This document shows, piece after piece, positions 12,500 through 25,015 of a stretch of 64,000 nucleotides of DNA. This DNA comes from Phaseolus vulgaris (lineage: Eukaryota > Streptophyta > Magnoliopsida > Fabales > Fabaceae). The DNA lies in the NCBI RefSeq assembly GCF_000499845.2, contig NC_023758.2, forward strand, positions 13,858,427-13,922,426, read 5' to 3'. Both the position numbers and the translations under genes were made by a program. The notes beneath the pieces were generated by a model that saw only the letters and a list, made by a program, of their open reading frames with translations, was not told the origin of the DNA and searched no databases. Every line of letters begins with the position of its first letter. Position 1 is the first letter of the stretch.

Positions 12500-13451
12500 T
12501 TTACCATTTCCCTTTTTTTTTTCCTTTTACTTTCTTTCAGCTTTTCCTTTTCTCTTCTTTTCCGCTGCTGTTGGTTCATGTGAACGGATTGGAATTTGGA
12601 TAGAAAAAAAAAATAGAGACTTTTATTGGCACGTCTCACTGCCCATGCAGCAAGGAAATCATCATTTGGTTCTTCAGAAAATTTATAAAATCCTCTCAGA
12701 TTCTCTCTCTCTCTCTCTCTCAACTAATTCCTCTCAAGAAGGCTCCAGATCTTCGTAGCCATTGCTCCCGCAGCTTCTTATGATTGGTGAGATATTTCCC
12801 TCATTTCAATTTTCTTCCTTTCTTCTGTTTTCCTACTTTTTTGGTTATTTTTCTTCTGGGTGTTTTCAAAGTTTGGTTTTCTTAATATCCATATTGTTTC
12901 TACATGAAAAAAAAAATTCCATGTTGTTGGGCACCTAGTAAATTATCTTTAGAAAGGTTTCGTGGGTCGTCTTCGTTCGTATCTTGCATCTCATTTACCT
13001 AAAGCTGGATCCCATACGATTCACCTGGTATATATGTGGGTTTAGTTCATAAGTATGTTTCGTGCTTGGTTTTGTTTTGTTCTCTTTTAATGTTTGTATT
13101 GTCGTTGGTAGTGCACAAATGCGCGATCACTCCTTATTGGCAAGAGAGACGTGCTACCGATGGAACACAGATTCCATGCTGTATAAGATCTGAAGTTCCT
13201 TCTGCATCCCCTCAACTTTTACAATATATTACAGACTAATAATTGCTTCCTAATGTTGATTGAAATTAATGTGATACGATTCATAATTGGAACTTAATTT
13301 CGTCAATTGGAACTTGCTAATTGTTATCAATTATTTATTGAAACAATTATTTTGCTTTGATTTAATACTTTTTTCCTGGATCATACATTGTTAATCATAT
13401 GAGTTATTATTTATGTAATTCGGAATGAAAACTGGTGTTTCTCTGGTTCAG
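12500..13451 (+). other. 5' UTR exon and leader intron of the PMT2-like gene
   Basis: A non-coding first exon appears to end at 12786 (ATGATTG before GTGAGATATT). The intron 12787-13451 ends TTCTCTGGTTCAG, and the start codon follows directly. The leader contains a (TC)n run at 12698-12721. Leader introns ending at the ATG are frequent in plant genes; the donor choice is by consensus only. The 5' limit is approximate. Confidence 0.55.
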
Positions 13452-16400
13452 ATGGCAAAACCAAGTTCAGGTGATGGCAGGACTAGAAGCTCCGTGCAGA
13501 TCTTTATAGTAGTTGGTCTGTGCTGTTTCTTCTATATGCTGGGTGCATGGCAGAGAAGTGGTTTTGGAAAGGGAGATAGCATAGCATTGGAGATTACTAA
13601 GAAAGGCTCAGACTGTAATATACGCCCTGATTTGAGTTTTGACTCTCACCATGGTGGAGAAGTCAGCAGAATTGATGAGTTTGAGTCAAAACCAAAGGTG
13701 TTTGAACCTTGCAGTGCTCATTTCATCGATTATACCCCTTGCCAAGATCAACGGCGTGCCATGACTTTTCCAAGAGAAAATATGAATTATCGTGAGAGGC
13801 ATTGTCCCCCTGAGGAAGAAAAGTTGCACTGTTTGATCCCAGCACCTAAGGGATATGTTACTCCATTTTCATGGCCAAAAAGCCGTGATTATGTTCCATA
13901 CGCAAATGCACCTTACAAGAGTCTTACAGTTGAGAAGGCCATTCAGAACTGGATCCAGTATGAGGGAAATGTTTTCAGATTTCCTGGTGGTGGAACTCAG
14001 TTTCCGCAAGGTGCAGACAAATATATTGATCAGCTTGCTTCTGTGATACCTATAAAGGATGGAACAGTCAGGACAGCACTGGACACTGGTTGTGGGGTAT
14101 GTTTTTCATTGCAAATTCCTCAGGGCTATACCAATTTTTTTTCCCACTTTTGCATGTTAATTCGATTAATGACAAGAGTACTTTGTTTTATGTTTGGGTC
14201 CTTAATGTAAGGTTGTTTTGCTCAGGTTGCCAGTTGGGGTGCATATCTCTGGAGCCGAAATGTTATTGCCATGTCATTTGCACCAAGGGACTCTCATGAA
14301 GCCCAAGTACAGTTTGCTCTTGAAAGAGGTGTACCTGCTGTCATTGGTGTTCTTGGAACCATAAAATTGCCTTATCCATCTGCAGCTTTTGACATGGCAC
14401 ATTGCTCTCGCTGCTTGATTCCCTGGGGAGCAAATGGTGAGATATCCACATTTTTAAGTATAATCTTCTCTGTGAAGTACTTGCTGTAAATAAGAAAGCA
14501 CGATGATTATTTGCTTATTCTTACTTAGCTTGCTCTTAGATTTGGCGCCTTGTACAAGTTATAACAGCTATTTACTAATGCATATTGCGTCCTTTATTTG
14601 CAGATGGAATGTATATGATGGAAGTTGACCGAGTTCTAAGACCTGGTGGTTATTGGGTGTTGTCGGGTCCTCCAATCAATTGGAAGGTTAACTACAAATC
14701 CTGGCAGAGAACTTTGGAGGATCTTGAAGAAGAACAAAGAAAGATTGAAGAGGTTGCTAAGCTCCTTTGCTGGGAGAAGAAGTCTGAAAAATCTGAAATT
14801 GCCATTTGGCAAAAAACTGTAGACTCCGAATCATGTCGCAGCAGACAAGAAGATTCTAGTGTTAAATTCTGTGAGTCGACAGATGCTAATGATGTCTGGT
14901 ATGCCCCTTAATTAGTTTTGAACAATTTGAATATTTTGACATTCTTTTATTAGGATTCTTTATATTTCTTTCTACTAACCATAAACACAAGCATACAAGA
15001 GGTGCATAAAGCTGGAAGAAAAGGAAAACAAAACTGTTATAAAAAGTTTATCTATTATAAGAAATTCAGTAATCAAGTACCATGTCCATACGGTTATGGA
15101 GGAGCCAATGGAAACAAAATATGTAATGTAATTACTGTTGCTATGTCTTTGATGTTTGCACATGTAGTTATGATAAAAGTTTGATGATTCCAATTTATCA
15201 TTATTTCATATATCATGAAATATTAAACAAAACAATCCTTTTTAAGTTCTCACAAGGGTATCTCTGGATATTATATATCCTAAAAGTTTGACCAACGCTT
15301 ATGCTCGGCAGAAAGTGGTGTACTTACTCGGAATGGCTTTGTTTTGTGGCTACAGGTATAAGAAAATGGAGGTCTGCATTACTCCAACTCCTAAAGTTTC
15401 TGCTCATCTTAAGCCATTTCCAGAAAGGCTTTATGCCATCCCCTCTAGAATTGCTGGTGGCTCTGTGCCTGGAGTTTCGGTTGAGGCATACGAAGATGAT
15501 AACAAAAAGTGGAAAAAGCATGTAAATGCTTATAAGAAAATTAATCCACTCCTGGATTCTGGAAGGTATCGCAACATTATGGATATGAATGCTGGATTGG
15601 GTAGTTTTGCTGCAGCTATTGAATCAGCCAAGTTATGGGTCATGAATGTTGTGCCTACTATAGCTGAGAAAAGTACACTGGGTGTCATATATGAGCGAGG
15701 ACTTACTGGCATCTATCATGATTGGTATGGTTTTCTAACTTCCTCCTTAATTTGTTCATGACATGTCTATATCTTATGATTTAAAGACTTGTAGTAACTA
15801 TCCTAATGTGGTACCGTTATTCAAATAAAGTTTATAACTTCCAGAAATATAAATTGACATAGTCATGTCTTCTGCTAATTATTCTATCTTGTATGGAATT
15901 GTAACGTGACTAGCTATACATTTTTTCGGAATCAGCTTCTTGCTTAAATATTTTTCCTTATTTATGTGTGCATTTATGTCCAGGTGTGAAGCGTTTTCTA
16001 CATACCCGAGGACATATGACCTCATTCATAGCCATGGTCTCTTTAGTCTATACAAGGATAAGTAAGTATTCCTTTGGTTATATGGCTATTCCATTTCTCT
16101 TTTAACATTAAATTTATTCAATACCAATTCGTAATATTTTTTTTGCCTTGCTTAGCTTGCAATTATAGCTGTAGCTTTTACCAAAATGATTTCTTGGCAA
16201 TGAGCTTAAACAACTTTGCTTTTACCAAAATGATTTCTTGGCAATGAGCTTAAACAACTTTCCTTAGGGTTGCAGTGCAGAGTGGTCATGTTTTGTTGAA
16301 AACTTTATCACCTGTCCTTTATTATGTGTAGTTTGGTTTGACTGTTGTATGAATAACTGAAAGTGTTCATGATGAATTAGCTTCATTCTCCCATGGTTTG

Positions 16401-16897
16401 TTGGTCTTTTTTATTACTCTCCATGTAGTATCTGCTAGTGGTTTTACCATTCCAGACAGGTTGCTGTAACATCTTTTTCAGTTGCTTTGTTTAGCTGAGT
16501 CTTGGATGTCTAAACAATCCTTCTGAATGACTTTTGGAGCTTATAATGTGCGTGGATTTAACTAACAACTATCACTAGTTAAAACCACTTGGTTTAAGTC
16601 CTTGTGTATCCATTTATCAAATCGTGTTCATTCATGTACCTCAAATCATGATGTGTGATAACTAAATGCAGATGCAATGAAGAAGACATTCTTCTTGAGA
16701 TGGACCGGATTTTACGCCCAGAAGGTGCTGTAATATTCCGTGATGAAGTTGATGCCTTGATTAAGGTAAAGAAATTAATCGAAGGAATGAGATGGGATAC
16801 TAAAATGGTGGACCATGAGGATGGTCCCCTTGTTCCTGAGAAGATACTAATTGCTGTGAAGCAGTATTGGGTTGCGAATGCCACATCTACACAGTAA
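13452..16897 (+). CDS. PMT2: PMT2-like probable methyltransferase (DUF248/Methyltransf_29), six coding exons
   Basis: Spliced exons 13452-14096, 14226-14436, 14604-14898, 15356-15724, 15984-16061 and 16672-16897 join in frame (1824 nt, 607 aa plus stop). Every intron is GT-AG. The protein is a type II Golgi membrane protein: a short basic N-terminus, one membrane segment at residues 15-33 ([19 protein letters not shown]), a stem, then the DUF248 domain. The S-adenosylmethionine-binding motif [14 protein letters not shown] spans the exon 1/2 junction (about residues 210-224). Other family blocks are [64 protein letters not shown] and [10 protein letters not shown]. The N-terminus and length (Arabidopsis PMT2 is about 616 aa) point to the PMT2 clade. 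Members are thought to methylate pectic polysaccharides in the Golgi; the exact substrate is not shown here. The ATG at 13452 is chosen because the splice acceptor ends at 13451; the upstream in-frame ATG at 13425 lies in the intron. The 3' UTR follows. Confidence 0.93.
16174..16261 (+). repeat. 44-bp perfect tandem duplication in intron 5 of the PMT2-like gene
   Basis: The unit GCTTTTACCAAAATGATTTC...AACAACTTT occurs at 16174-16217 and again at 16218-16261 with no difference seen. It lies deep in the intron, away from the splice sites. Confidence 0.95.
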
Positions 16898-17290
16898 TCA
16901 CAGAAGACAAGTTGATAGGCTTGGCCTTGTTCTGCCACTACTACCTTTCAATATACTATTTTTGCAGAGTTGGTGTGGCTTTGCATGCATTTTGGCATAA
17001 CTAATCATCTCAAGTGTGGCACAGGGATACACGGCTTAACAACCATCACAAGCGTGTCACTTAGTTCAAGGTTTATGGCTATAGGCATTTTTTCTCTCAT
17101 AATTTAATTTTCTTGTTATACAATGTTACATCCAGAAGTCAAGTGAAGATCGACTTTTCTGAATAGTTGTTTTATTTTCTCTGAATTTGAAGTTGCAGCC
17201 TCTACTTTTTGTAACCAACTAGTGTATGGTTCTTCCTTGCTAAAATCCCCACGTAGACTAAATGTAATTGTTCACTTCCTCAACTTCAAT
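16898..17290 (+). other. Probable 3' UTR of the PMT2-like gene
   Basis: Non-coding sequence after the TAA, T-rich toward 17100-17290. No perfect AATAAA is seen, as is usual in plants, so the cleavage site is approximate. Confidence 0.4.
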
Positions 17291-20200
17291 TGTGTCCGAA
17301 AAAAAGCACCGATTTTTATACGGTAGTTAATAATCGGTCATTATGTTAACAGAACCATTATTGCTTATACCTATAGTTCTTTTGGTGAGAATTTGTTTTT
17401 TTTTTCTTCTAAATTATCTCCAATAGTCTTTGGCTTCTTAACTGAACTTAAAAAGTATTTTCGTTAGTTTTGGTCAAGCAATAAGATTAATTTTCGGTGT
17501 AGAATTTATTCACAGGAATAATTTGTCAGTCTTTCTTTTTATAAGGATGTGTTCTACAATGATTAAAAGTCTGAGTTTCCTTACAAATTCAGTGTATGTT
17601 GAATCATATTCATTTAGTATTAGAGAAAATGAAACCTATAAACTATAGCCCTTTTGACAAATAAGCATAATTTTGGTTTTAGGGGGAGTGGTGGGGACTG
17701 TACATGGTGACTGACATTTTTACTTCCACCTTTTCTCTAACATGATAGCGATAGAAACGTTTCCACAGTTTGAAGAGGGTGACCAAGTAGTATATATAAT
17801 TTTGACAAATCTTATTTTGAGAGCGACAAGCTCCACTAAGCATTGCTGGTGCCCCAGTCTCTGTTGCTCTTTTCTTAGAAATGGACATAGTCAAAATGGC
17901 AGAAAAGTGGAAATTAGGTGGCAGTAAGAAATGTTGCCATAGGAGTTAAAAGATAAAAGAATATAGAAGTTTATGCCAATATGCCAACTCAGTGATGGGA
18001 TCAGAACCCTACTAGCATTAACCACAAGACAAGCCGAGGTTGTTCTAAAACATTCCAATACCATCATCTTGGTTCTAATTCTAATAATCTCAGAGAGCGA
18101 TATTTACCCTAGTGGACAGCATAACTCACATGTCAAATCTAGTCAAATCTAGACATGGTACAGTGCTGTTAATCCAAGACAAGCCAGGCTAGTGCAAGTG
18201 GGTCCTGCTTGCTTGCAAGTTTGTGCTACACAACACAATAGAACTAGCATGGAAGGTTGGTATGAAATTAATTGCAACCAAATTCCTGAACGTGAGGTAA
18301 GCTATGATGTTGGATGTGGACACAACAGGTAAATCAGATGGAGCAGGAAAGAGCCCAAGCTCTGGCCCAATAATTAAGGTCACCGGAAGAATTATTTTTT
18401 CTAAAAAGAAATCTACGTTTTTGGAACAGTTTTTTTAAGAGAATTTTAAGTAACATTTTGTTCCAGAGAAGGGCTAAGTAACATAACATGATAGTAATTG
18501 GTCATAATGGAAAAAGGTCTTACAGCTATGCAGAAAAACTCTTGGAGTTTGAATCCTTGGATTACCACTTTGGGCAAGGGTTTTAGTTACTAACCCAGGA
18601 GTTAGTCTTACAGCTATGCAGAAGAAAACATGGCAAAAGACAAATAAAAAGGAACTTTTGAAATATATGCAGAAGATTTTTCCTATAATATATGCTAACA
18701 AAAGACATGTTTAATCCTAAATATCACAAAGTCTAATCCTAGAATGTCCTTATTGTACAAAACGAAAATATCATTTAAGTGATGAATGATTAACCAGTTA
18801 GATAGCTTGATTAAAGGACAGCTATATAATTGGTCCAAATAAAATAATGTTACTTTTTTCTTAGAATTCTTTTTTTATTATTTGAATCGTTTTCGGATAC
18901 TCATCTAACGAAAATTCACCTCTGGTAATCTTATTCTTAAATAATGTTTTTTACCATTATTTGGTCTTAAAAAGCAATTGTAACCCTGTCGAATATTACC
19001 ATTTGATTCATATAGCAGACTTTGTTGTTGTTGTTGAAACGTCACACTTTCTGTCTTCTCTTCTTCACTTTCTTTCTGGTATAGAAATTGTTGTAAGAAT
19101 TTAAGCTAAGATAAGAGATTTAAAGCAGTACTTGTTCAATTTTAGCGTCACAGTACATAAGGGACATTGGTTGTCTATGCCAAAGCCACTATGACAGGGG
19201 TCCGCACAAACTATTTATTATCTATCCTTTGTTTGGTGTAAGCTTAGAGTGTGGTGTATAATAGCATTGTGAAATCTTGTCAATATTATTTGTCTGGTTT
19301 GGATATATATATGATTGATATGGTGGGCTAATTATTGTCACAGGTAAGAAATATATGCTTGCTTTGTTTTTACTGTCTATTTTGTGTGGACAACATATCT
19401 CTAATTCAAATGGACAAGTTTTTGCTGCTTGCTTATTCTCCAAGGCCAAGGCATCACTTGTTTTTGTTTTCTTTTTTCAAAACTATTTCTTCTATGCTAT
19501 GCATAATGCAGAGAGATGAATTCACATTAAATTAAACTCTAATGTTTGACACAGATGGAGTTCATTACTTCACTCCTATTATGTTTCATCCCTGATAAAT
19601 CTTAAATCTTTTATAACATTCTCATGTTTTACTTGTGTTGAAAATACAGAATATTTTATATGCTTTCAAGATACTAAATTCATATACTTCTTATTCGAGT
19701 TTAAATAATATAAGAAAATTTTCATCATTAACTAATAAAAACTACTACTAATCTAACTTTTAAAGTTATTATTATAAAAATCAATAAATTTATCATGGTG
19801 ATTGGTTTGATCGTGAAACAGTTTTACACTTTCAGTGTCCTACCTATTTTCTCTTTTGTTAATATTTTATTTATAAATTATTACAAAAAAATAAAATTGG
19901 AAGATATAACTCATGTAACATCATCATCCTCTTAATTCTTGTACTTCCTTGGTACTTTCATAGTTCTTTTTATGATAAGTATTAAATGTATTTTATATTT
20001 TGAAGATGCTAAGAAGATTTGTAAGGAGATATAAACAGTGCTCATTTCCAAAATTTAACCAAATCAAGATCTGCAGAGCATCCTTCCATCACAAACAGCA
20101 GTTCAGTCACATTAACTGCATTCTAGTACCAATAAGCTCCTTGAATATAATTAAAATACAAAAATTAGGAAGAGTTTTTTTACACTATTACCTAATTATG

Positions 20201-21135
20201 AATTATCATACATTATTAAATTTTGTAATGATGGAGCAATTTCTAAGTTAACAAATGACCAATTAAATCTGAAGCATTTGGCAGAGTTTGTATTGCTATT
20301 ATCCCAAAGGCCATATCAAGGGGTGACCTTTCTGCTGAGTGTTTGTCACAAATAAATCTCAGTGACTGGTTTGACTATTCAATATTGTTTTAGTTAAAGG
20401 TGTATTTAACTAGAATAGACTATACACTGGGTCAGATCCACTTGTGAAAACGAAAAAAAAGGCAATACTTTTAAAATGATGGGACTACATATATATTATA
20501 GAACCAAAGTGGATAAAAACATGTTTCTCTTCAGTAGTTATCACCCTATCACCTGGAAGGAGACAAATCATAGGGTCTTCCAATATAACTGACATACCAT
20601 TGTTAACACAGGCGGCTAAACTTTCTCCATATTTATGAAAGAATATGTGCTAATCCATGTTTAGCAGAATGTTAATATAACTTGTTTTCCATCAGAATTC
20701 GAAGAGAATTTCATCTGTGTTAAAACCATTGATGAAGTGTCAATTAGGCCACAAGCACATGGCCCTACCCATTTGACATTTTGCATATTCCATTAGCCTA
20801 CTTATAGAGCTGCTCTTAAATGTTCCAGGCAGTTATTCAGCAATTCATTTTAAATTCTCTTCTGCATCCCTTTCCTGACCTCAGTTTTAGCCTTCCCTTC
20901 ACATAATAAGTTTTCTTTTCAACCTTGCTACCTTTCATTATTCTTACGGCCTTTTAGCACTCAAAACTTGTCATACTATTAGTTCATTTACTTCAAAGTA
21001 TTTTAGTATCCTTGTCTATACCACTGTTTTTTTTCTCAATCTCATTTTGTTCTTTTTGGGTCTTTTCTTCTATCACCCTCTGTGCAAACAAGTTCTGTTG
21101 GGCCTTTTTCTGTGAGTGCTTTGATACTTTTCACT
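17291..21135. other. Intergenic region and promoter/5' UTR of the PKS gene
   Basis: A 3.8-kb stretch without a recognisable gene or element ends. The motif TCTTACAGCTATGCAGAA is present twice, near 18517 and 18606. The last 300 bases (20830-21135) are pyrimidine-rich and probably include the leader of the PKS gene. Short frames at 19335-19535 and 20000-20251 show nothing recognisable. Confidence 0.45.
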
Positions 21136-22620
21136 ATGGTTATCTTAGCAGCCACTTCCAATAACAATATCCATCAGTTGCAAACTTTCAACTCTCAGAA
21201 TAACAACTACCACCTACGTGATGCGTCCTTCTCTTCATACTTGAACAACAAAGAAGAGATCCTGGCTGAATCAGGCCATGGCCTTGCCAGCAACAGAAAG
21301 GAGCCTCTTCACCATGGAGCAAAGAAGGAAGATGATGGAGAAATTGGAGTGTTTGGAGCTGAAAAGTACTTCAATGGAGAAGATATGGAAAGCCCACCAA
21401 CAGTTGCTAACAATGATGCAAACAAGAACCAGCCCCAGAAAGATGAACAAACAGCTCTAGTAACTAGAAAGAACAAAGTTCAGTATGGAACTCAAAGTGT
21501 TCGGTCTGAGTCAAGTTTGAACAGCCAAAGTGCACTGCTACAGAGTGCTGTGAGGAATTCCTCCAAGAACATGAAAAACAAATTGCGGAGGAAGAGTTTT
21601 CTATCTAGTCTTGGTTGCAAATGCTATTGTTCTGACAGTAATTCTGTTGATATTAGTGACCATGCAGGTGAAATCAACTTCAACAAAAATGGAAAAGCAA
21701 CTTCAAGAAATATCTTCAATGCTGATCCAGAGGCTAATCATTTAGTTAAAATGACTAAGCCTCATGCAGCAGAAATCTTGATCAACAAGGATGCCTATTT
21801 CCAAAGGCCAGAGAAGTTGGGGCAGGGATTGAGCAGAGAGAAAAGTTTAGCACTCTCAGCTGTGACTTCTAGCTCAGGAAATACTCTGGTCAAAATGCAA
21901 ATTCAAGTAGAGAAGCCAAGGAATTCATTGGAAGTGTTTGGCTCTCCAATATTGGATAGCAGGAGCAAGTCCTTGAGCTTTGATAGAAGGTTGGCAAAAC
22001 CATCTTGGGAAGCTGCTCCTAAAATTGAAGAAACTGACTTCTCCGCAAATTCTGGTGGAAACTACAATGATGCTGAGAGTGATGCAAGTTCAGACTTGTT
22101 TGAGATTGAAAGTCTCACAGGAAAATCAAACTCCCTCCTCGCTAGATTGACATCCAATATTGTTTCTAGCTGTGCTAGCCCCACAACTTGTTATGCACCA
22201 AGTGAGGCAAGCATAGAGTGGAGTGTAGCCACTGCCAGTGCCTTAGAGTACTCAGCTATGTCAGATTACGATGATCAAAGGTCAACAGCAACCACAAGGA
22301 GTCCAATTAGGACATCCTTAGTTTCCTCAAATGCTAAACCAAAAGTCATCAAAGAGATGCAGAGGCGGCGTCCTAGCATACTGTTGGGTTGCAAGAGCCA
22401 GAAAGCAGTAGGTGTTGCTGGGGATGCCTTTACGGCATATGAGAAACCTAGTTCCAACACACAAATCCGTCGCAGGTCAGACACCTACCCTCAGGTGACA
22501 GATTTTAAGATAGAAACAAAGGATGGAAGTTTTGGTCCAAGACATAAGCAACATGCTTATGCCACACCCCCACTTCAGCGCTCACTCTCACCACACCCTT
22601 CACAACTCTTGTACATTTAG
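21136..22620 (+). CDS. PKS: PHYTOCHROME KINASE SUBSTRATE (PKS) family protein
   Basis: A single uninterrupted 494-residue frame. PKS proteins sit at the plasma membrane with phototropins and phytochromes and act in phototropism and leaf positioning. Family landmarks visible: LRDASFSSYL near residues 27-36, the hallmark EIGVFGAEKYFNG at 69-81, a cysteine-rich patch LGCKCYCSD near 157-165, and the acidic SDASSDLFEIESLTG near 314-328, followed by CYAPSEASIEWSV. The protein is hydrophilic, rich in Ser/Asn/Lys and lacks a signal peptide or membrane helix. The cysteine patch could be acylated for membrane attachment (inference). The start is set at 21136 because homologues begin just before this point with a similar short hydrophobic tail; an in-frame ATG at 21082 would add 18 residues and is less likely. 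Known Arabidopsis members are about 420-470 aa, so this one is slightly longer. Which PKS paralogue it is cannot be settled by eye. Confidence 0.9.
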   Translation: MVILAATSNNNIHQLQTFNSQNNNYHLRDASFSSYLNNKEEILAESGHGLASNRKEPLHHGAKKEDDGEIGVFGAEKYFNGEDMESPPTVANNDANKNQPQKDEQTALVTRKNKVQYGTQSVRSESSLNSQSALLQSAVRNSSKNMKNKLRRKSFLSSLGCKCYCSDSNSVDISDHAGEINFNKNGKATSRNIFNADPEANHLVKMTKPHAAEILINKDAYFQRPEKLGQGLSREKSLALSAVTSSSGNTLVKMQIQVEKPRNSLEVFGSPILDSRSKSLSFDRRLAKPSWEAAPKIEETDFSANSGGNYNDAESDASSDLFEIESLTGKSNSLLARLTSNIVSSCASPTTCYAPSEASIEWSVATASALEYSAMSDYDDQRSTATTRSPIRTSLVSSNAKPKVIKEMQRRRPSILLGCKSQKAVGVAGDAFTAYEKPSSNTQIRRRSDTYPQVTDFKIETKDGSFGPRHKQHAYATPPLQRSLSPHPSQLLYI

Positions 22621-22700
22621 TAGCTGCTTGAATACATGTGTGTCTATTTTGGAGTTTCATCAATGAGTAAATCCTAACTTAGTTTGTATGCATCAATCAT

Positions 22701-22828
22701 TTTAGTCTCTTAACTTTACTAAATGTTACTTTAGTCGTTGACTTTGAGAATGCTGTTCACTTAGTCCTCAAAATCGATAAAAATAAATGAAGGATGTGAA
22801 TCACATTTTCTGAAGTTAGGGACTAAAA
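22701..22828. repeat. Imperfect inverted repeat downstream of the PKS gene (MITE-like)
   Basis: TTTAGTCTCTTAACTT (22701-22716) and AAGTTAGGGACTAAAA (22813-22828) are imperfect reverse complements, the pattern of a TTTAGTCCCTAACTT-type plant repeat. It probably lies in or near the PKS 3' UTR. No clear target duplication is seen. Confidence 0.4.
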
Positions 22829-22830
22829 TA

Positions 22831-23593
22831 AATGAAGGTGAAGACTAAAATGACTGAGGTATACAATACAAGAGACCAGAGTGAGGGTTTACTCTTTGTT
22901 CAATTATGTATCATGCGTCTTGAATTTGTGTGATAGATCTGTTGTCCAACAATAATGGTAGCAAAGTAGATAAGTTTTTATAGTCCATAGGCCCCATCTC
23001 AAATGGGAAGTGTGTTGTGTCTCCCTCTTGCTGATTTTCAGCTTATTCTTCCATTTGCTTTGTTATGTTCACTTTCAGAAGTTTTTGCAGTTTCTGGTAG
23101 AATATATAGATGAAACTGGATGCTTTGTATTCATGAATTTGATCTCATATGAAGAAAGATGGAATATGAAAGGCGACCTCGTATTGTCAAAGCAATGGAA
23201 ACCGCCTCATTAAGGCTCTCTTCCTATCAAAGCGACTGCTTGTTCCATTGCTTTTTGCTTTTATGCATTGCTGCATCTGATCCCTTAGAACCATAGCTGT
23301 TTAGAAGGATGACTTATCAGATCATTCCTTCTAGGGCCACAAGTGAAAGAAAAGGGAAAAAGAAATTTCTGATGTATCTTTATAACTGCATCCAACCAAC
23401 AAAAAAGAGAAAAAAAAAATGATTGTAAAGCTAATCAACCTTTAAATGCAACGAGGGGGTAATCATAGGCAATTATGTTATTATCATTTCAACTTTTTGT
23501 TGTGCAATGGATGAAAAGTTCATGCCAACAGCACTTTTTAATAATGTGATAACAAGAGCTTATACCCATAATACAGACAAAATGTGATACGAA
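22831..23593. other. Downstream region of the PKS gene
   Basis: No further gene seen. A 67-residue frame at 23010-23213 has no identifiable features. Confidence 0.45.
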
Positions 23594-24780
23594 TCAGGAG
23601 CTTCCGATCAGACAAAGTTTCGGTGTCCAACAGATAATTTTCCAACCTCAATTTGAGAGAATGTCCTTACAGCCATATTCAACTGGCAAAAGCGACAACT
23701 TAACAAAGCCACCAAGGAATGAAACTGGCTGCTTTTAATTCTAAAACTACCTCATAAATAAAGTGGTCCATCTAGTTAGTCATCTTTCTTTTGCCATTCC
23801 AGTTATCCATACACAGATTAAAATTAGTTTAACTTGCTGAATCCCCCAGCAAATCAATGTTTACATTCTACTCAAATCAATGCTTGATTCAATCAAATGA
23901 AATGTTGTTATTCATGACTCAAATGCATGTATATATATAGAGAGTATATTATTAAGGCCTTCTCCAAGAAGGTAGCTCCATTCCCTCTAGAATACAACCA
24001 ATGTGAAGCTTTTTCATTCATCAATTAATGAAGTTTCTCATAGTGCCATTCAAAGACATTGGCCAAGGTTGCAGCCATGTGATACTGTGGTCAATAAGCC
24101 ATGTATTAGTGAAAAAGCAAAATGAGAAGATATATATGCAAAATATAATGTTATCCTGCGAATTTGTTTGGTAGAGCAACCTTGTTTGTGGTGGAAATTA
24201 ACCGATTAATGCTTCACTTAATCTAGTATAATCAGAATATTTAGCATGCAGTTGTCATTTTTAATGTCTATGCATTATTTTTTCACATATCACTGACTAA
24301 AGTTGATCATTATGACCATAGTGATTGTCATGGGCCACGAATGAGATGATGGCATTTAAGCTCTCCGATTGGACCCCTCTAACCTTCACGTGGAGCTAAA
24401 AAGAGCCTCTAAAGCTGAAAAATGTCACGAAAACATGTGTAGATGTCAAATTCTAGTTCTCTTGTGTCTAATATCTTTATCAAGACTCAAGAGTGCAAGT
24501 AAAGTATACATATGAGTATATCTGTTCGTAGTTGGATGATGAATAGGACCTAACATGGCTGATTTAAGATTCTAACCACACATTCTCTACGCATTTAAGG
24601 GTTTGAGTTTGTTGATTTAGATGGGGATGGCAAAACATATCTGATTCTTATATCAATAATGACAAAGATAGGATAAAAGTCTTGTCGTGTCCCAAAGAAA
24701 TCAAAATTCATAAGAGGACTTAAGAGCCTCAACAAATTCATGGTTCTGCTTTGCGTACTGTTTCAATGTTAAATTAAATG
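23594..24780 (+). repeat. Segmental duplication, copy A
   Basis: Collinear with 35903-37480. Matching anchors include CCTCAATTTGAGAGAATGTCCTTACAG (about 23645) against the nearly identical block at about 35953, GGCAAAAGCGACA (23686/35989), CTCATAAATAAAGTGG (about 23751/36046), TTCTAACCAC...CATTTAAGGGTTT (about 24571/37141) and AATGACAAAGA(T/A)AGGATAAAA (about 24658/37362). Positions 24325-24396 read LSWATNEMMAFKLSDW, similar to a frame in copy B, so a decayed exon is possible. The identity of the parental sequence is unknown. Confidence 0.7.
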
Positions 24781-24791
24781 TGTTTGCTCTA

Positions 24792-25015
24792 GTGCAAAAA
24801 ACTCTTAAACAGTAACTTTTAAAGTCATTAATCGCAGTTTTGAAACCGTAATTTATAAACACGTCATCTATACTATAGTCTTTAAGATAAATATAGACTA
24901 CGGTTATTTTTTATTAACAGTAGTTATGGTCGTTGTCAAAATTGTAGTTTTTGAGACACTACAAAATTGTAGTTGTTGTCAACAACCATAGTCTATTATG
25001 GTATTTTTTTTAACT
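24792..25015. mobile_element. Possible CACTA terminal fragment
   Basis: Contains CACTACAAAATTGTAG (about 24957) and several direct and inverted versions of ACTACGGTTATT/AACCATAGT, resembling the subterminal region of a CACTA transposon. No matching opposite end was found, so this is weak. Confidence 0.3.

Noticed and set aside
13425..13451. Upstream ATG for the PMT2-like protein (adds MKTGVSLVQ)
   Set aside because: It lies inside the leader intron, whose acceptor TTCTCTGGTTCAG ends at 13451. PMT2 homologues start at MAK/MAL.
21082..21135. Upstream ATG for the PKS protein (18 extra residues)
   Set aside because: PKS proteins are expected to begin near MV(I/T)L; the extension has no similarity to family N-termini. 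It cannot be fully excluded without transcript data.
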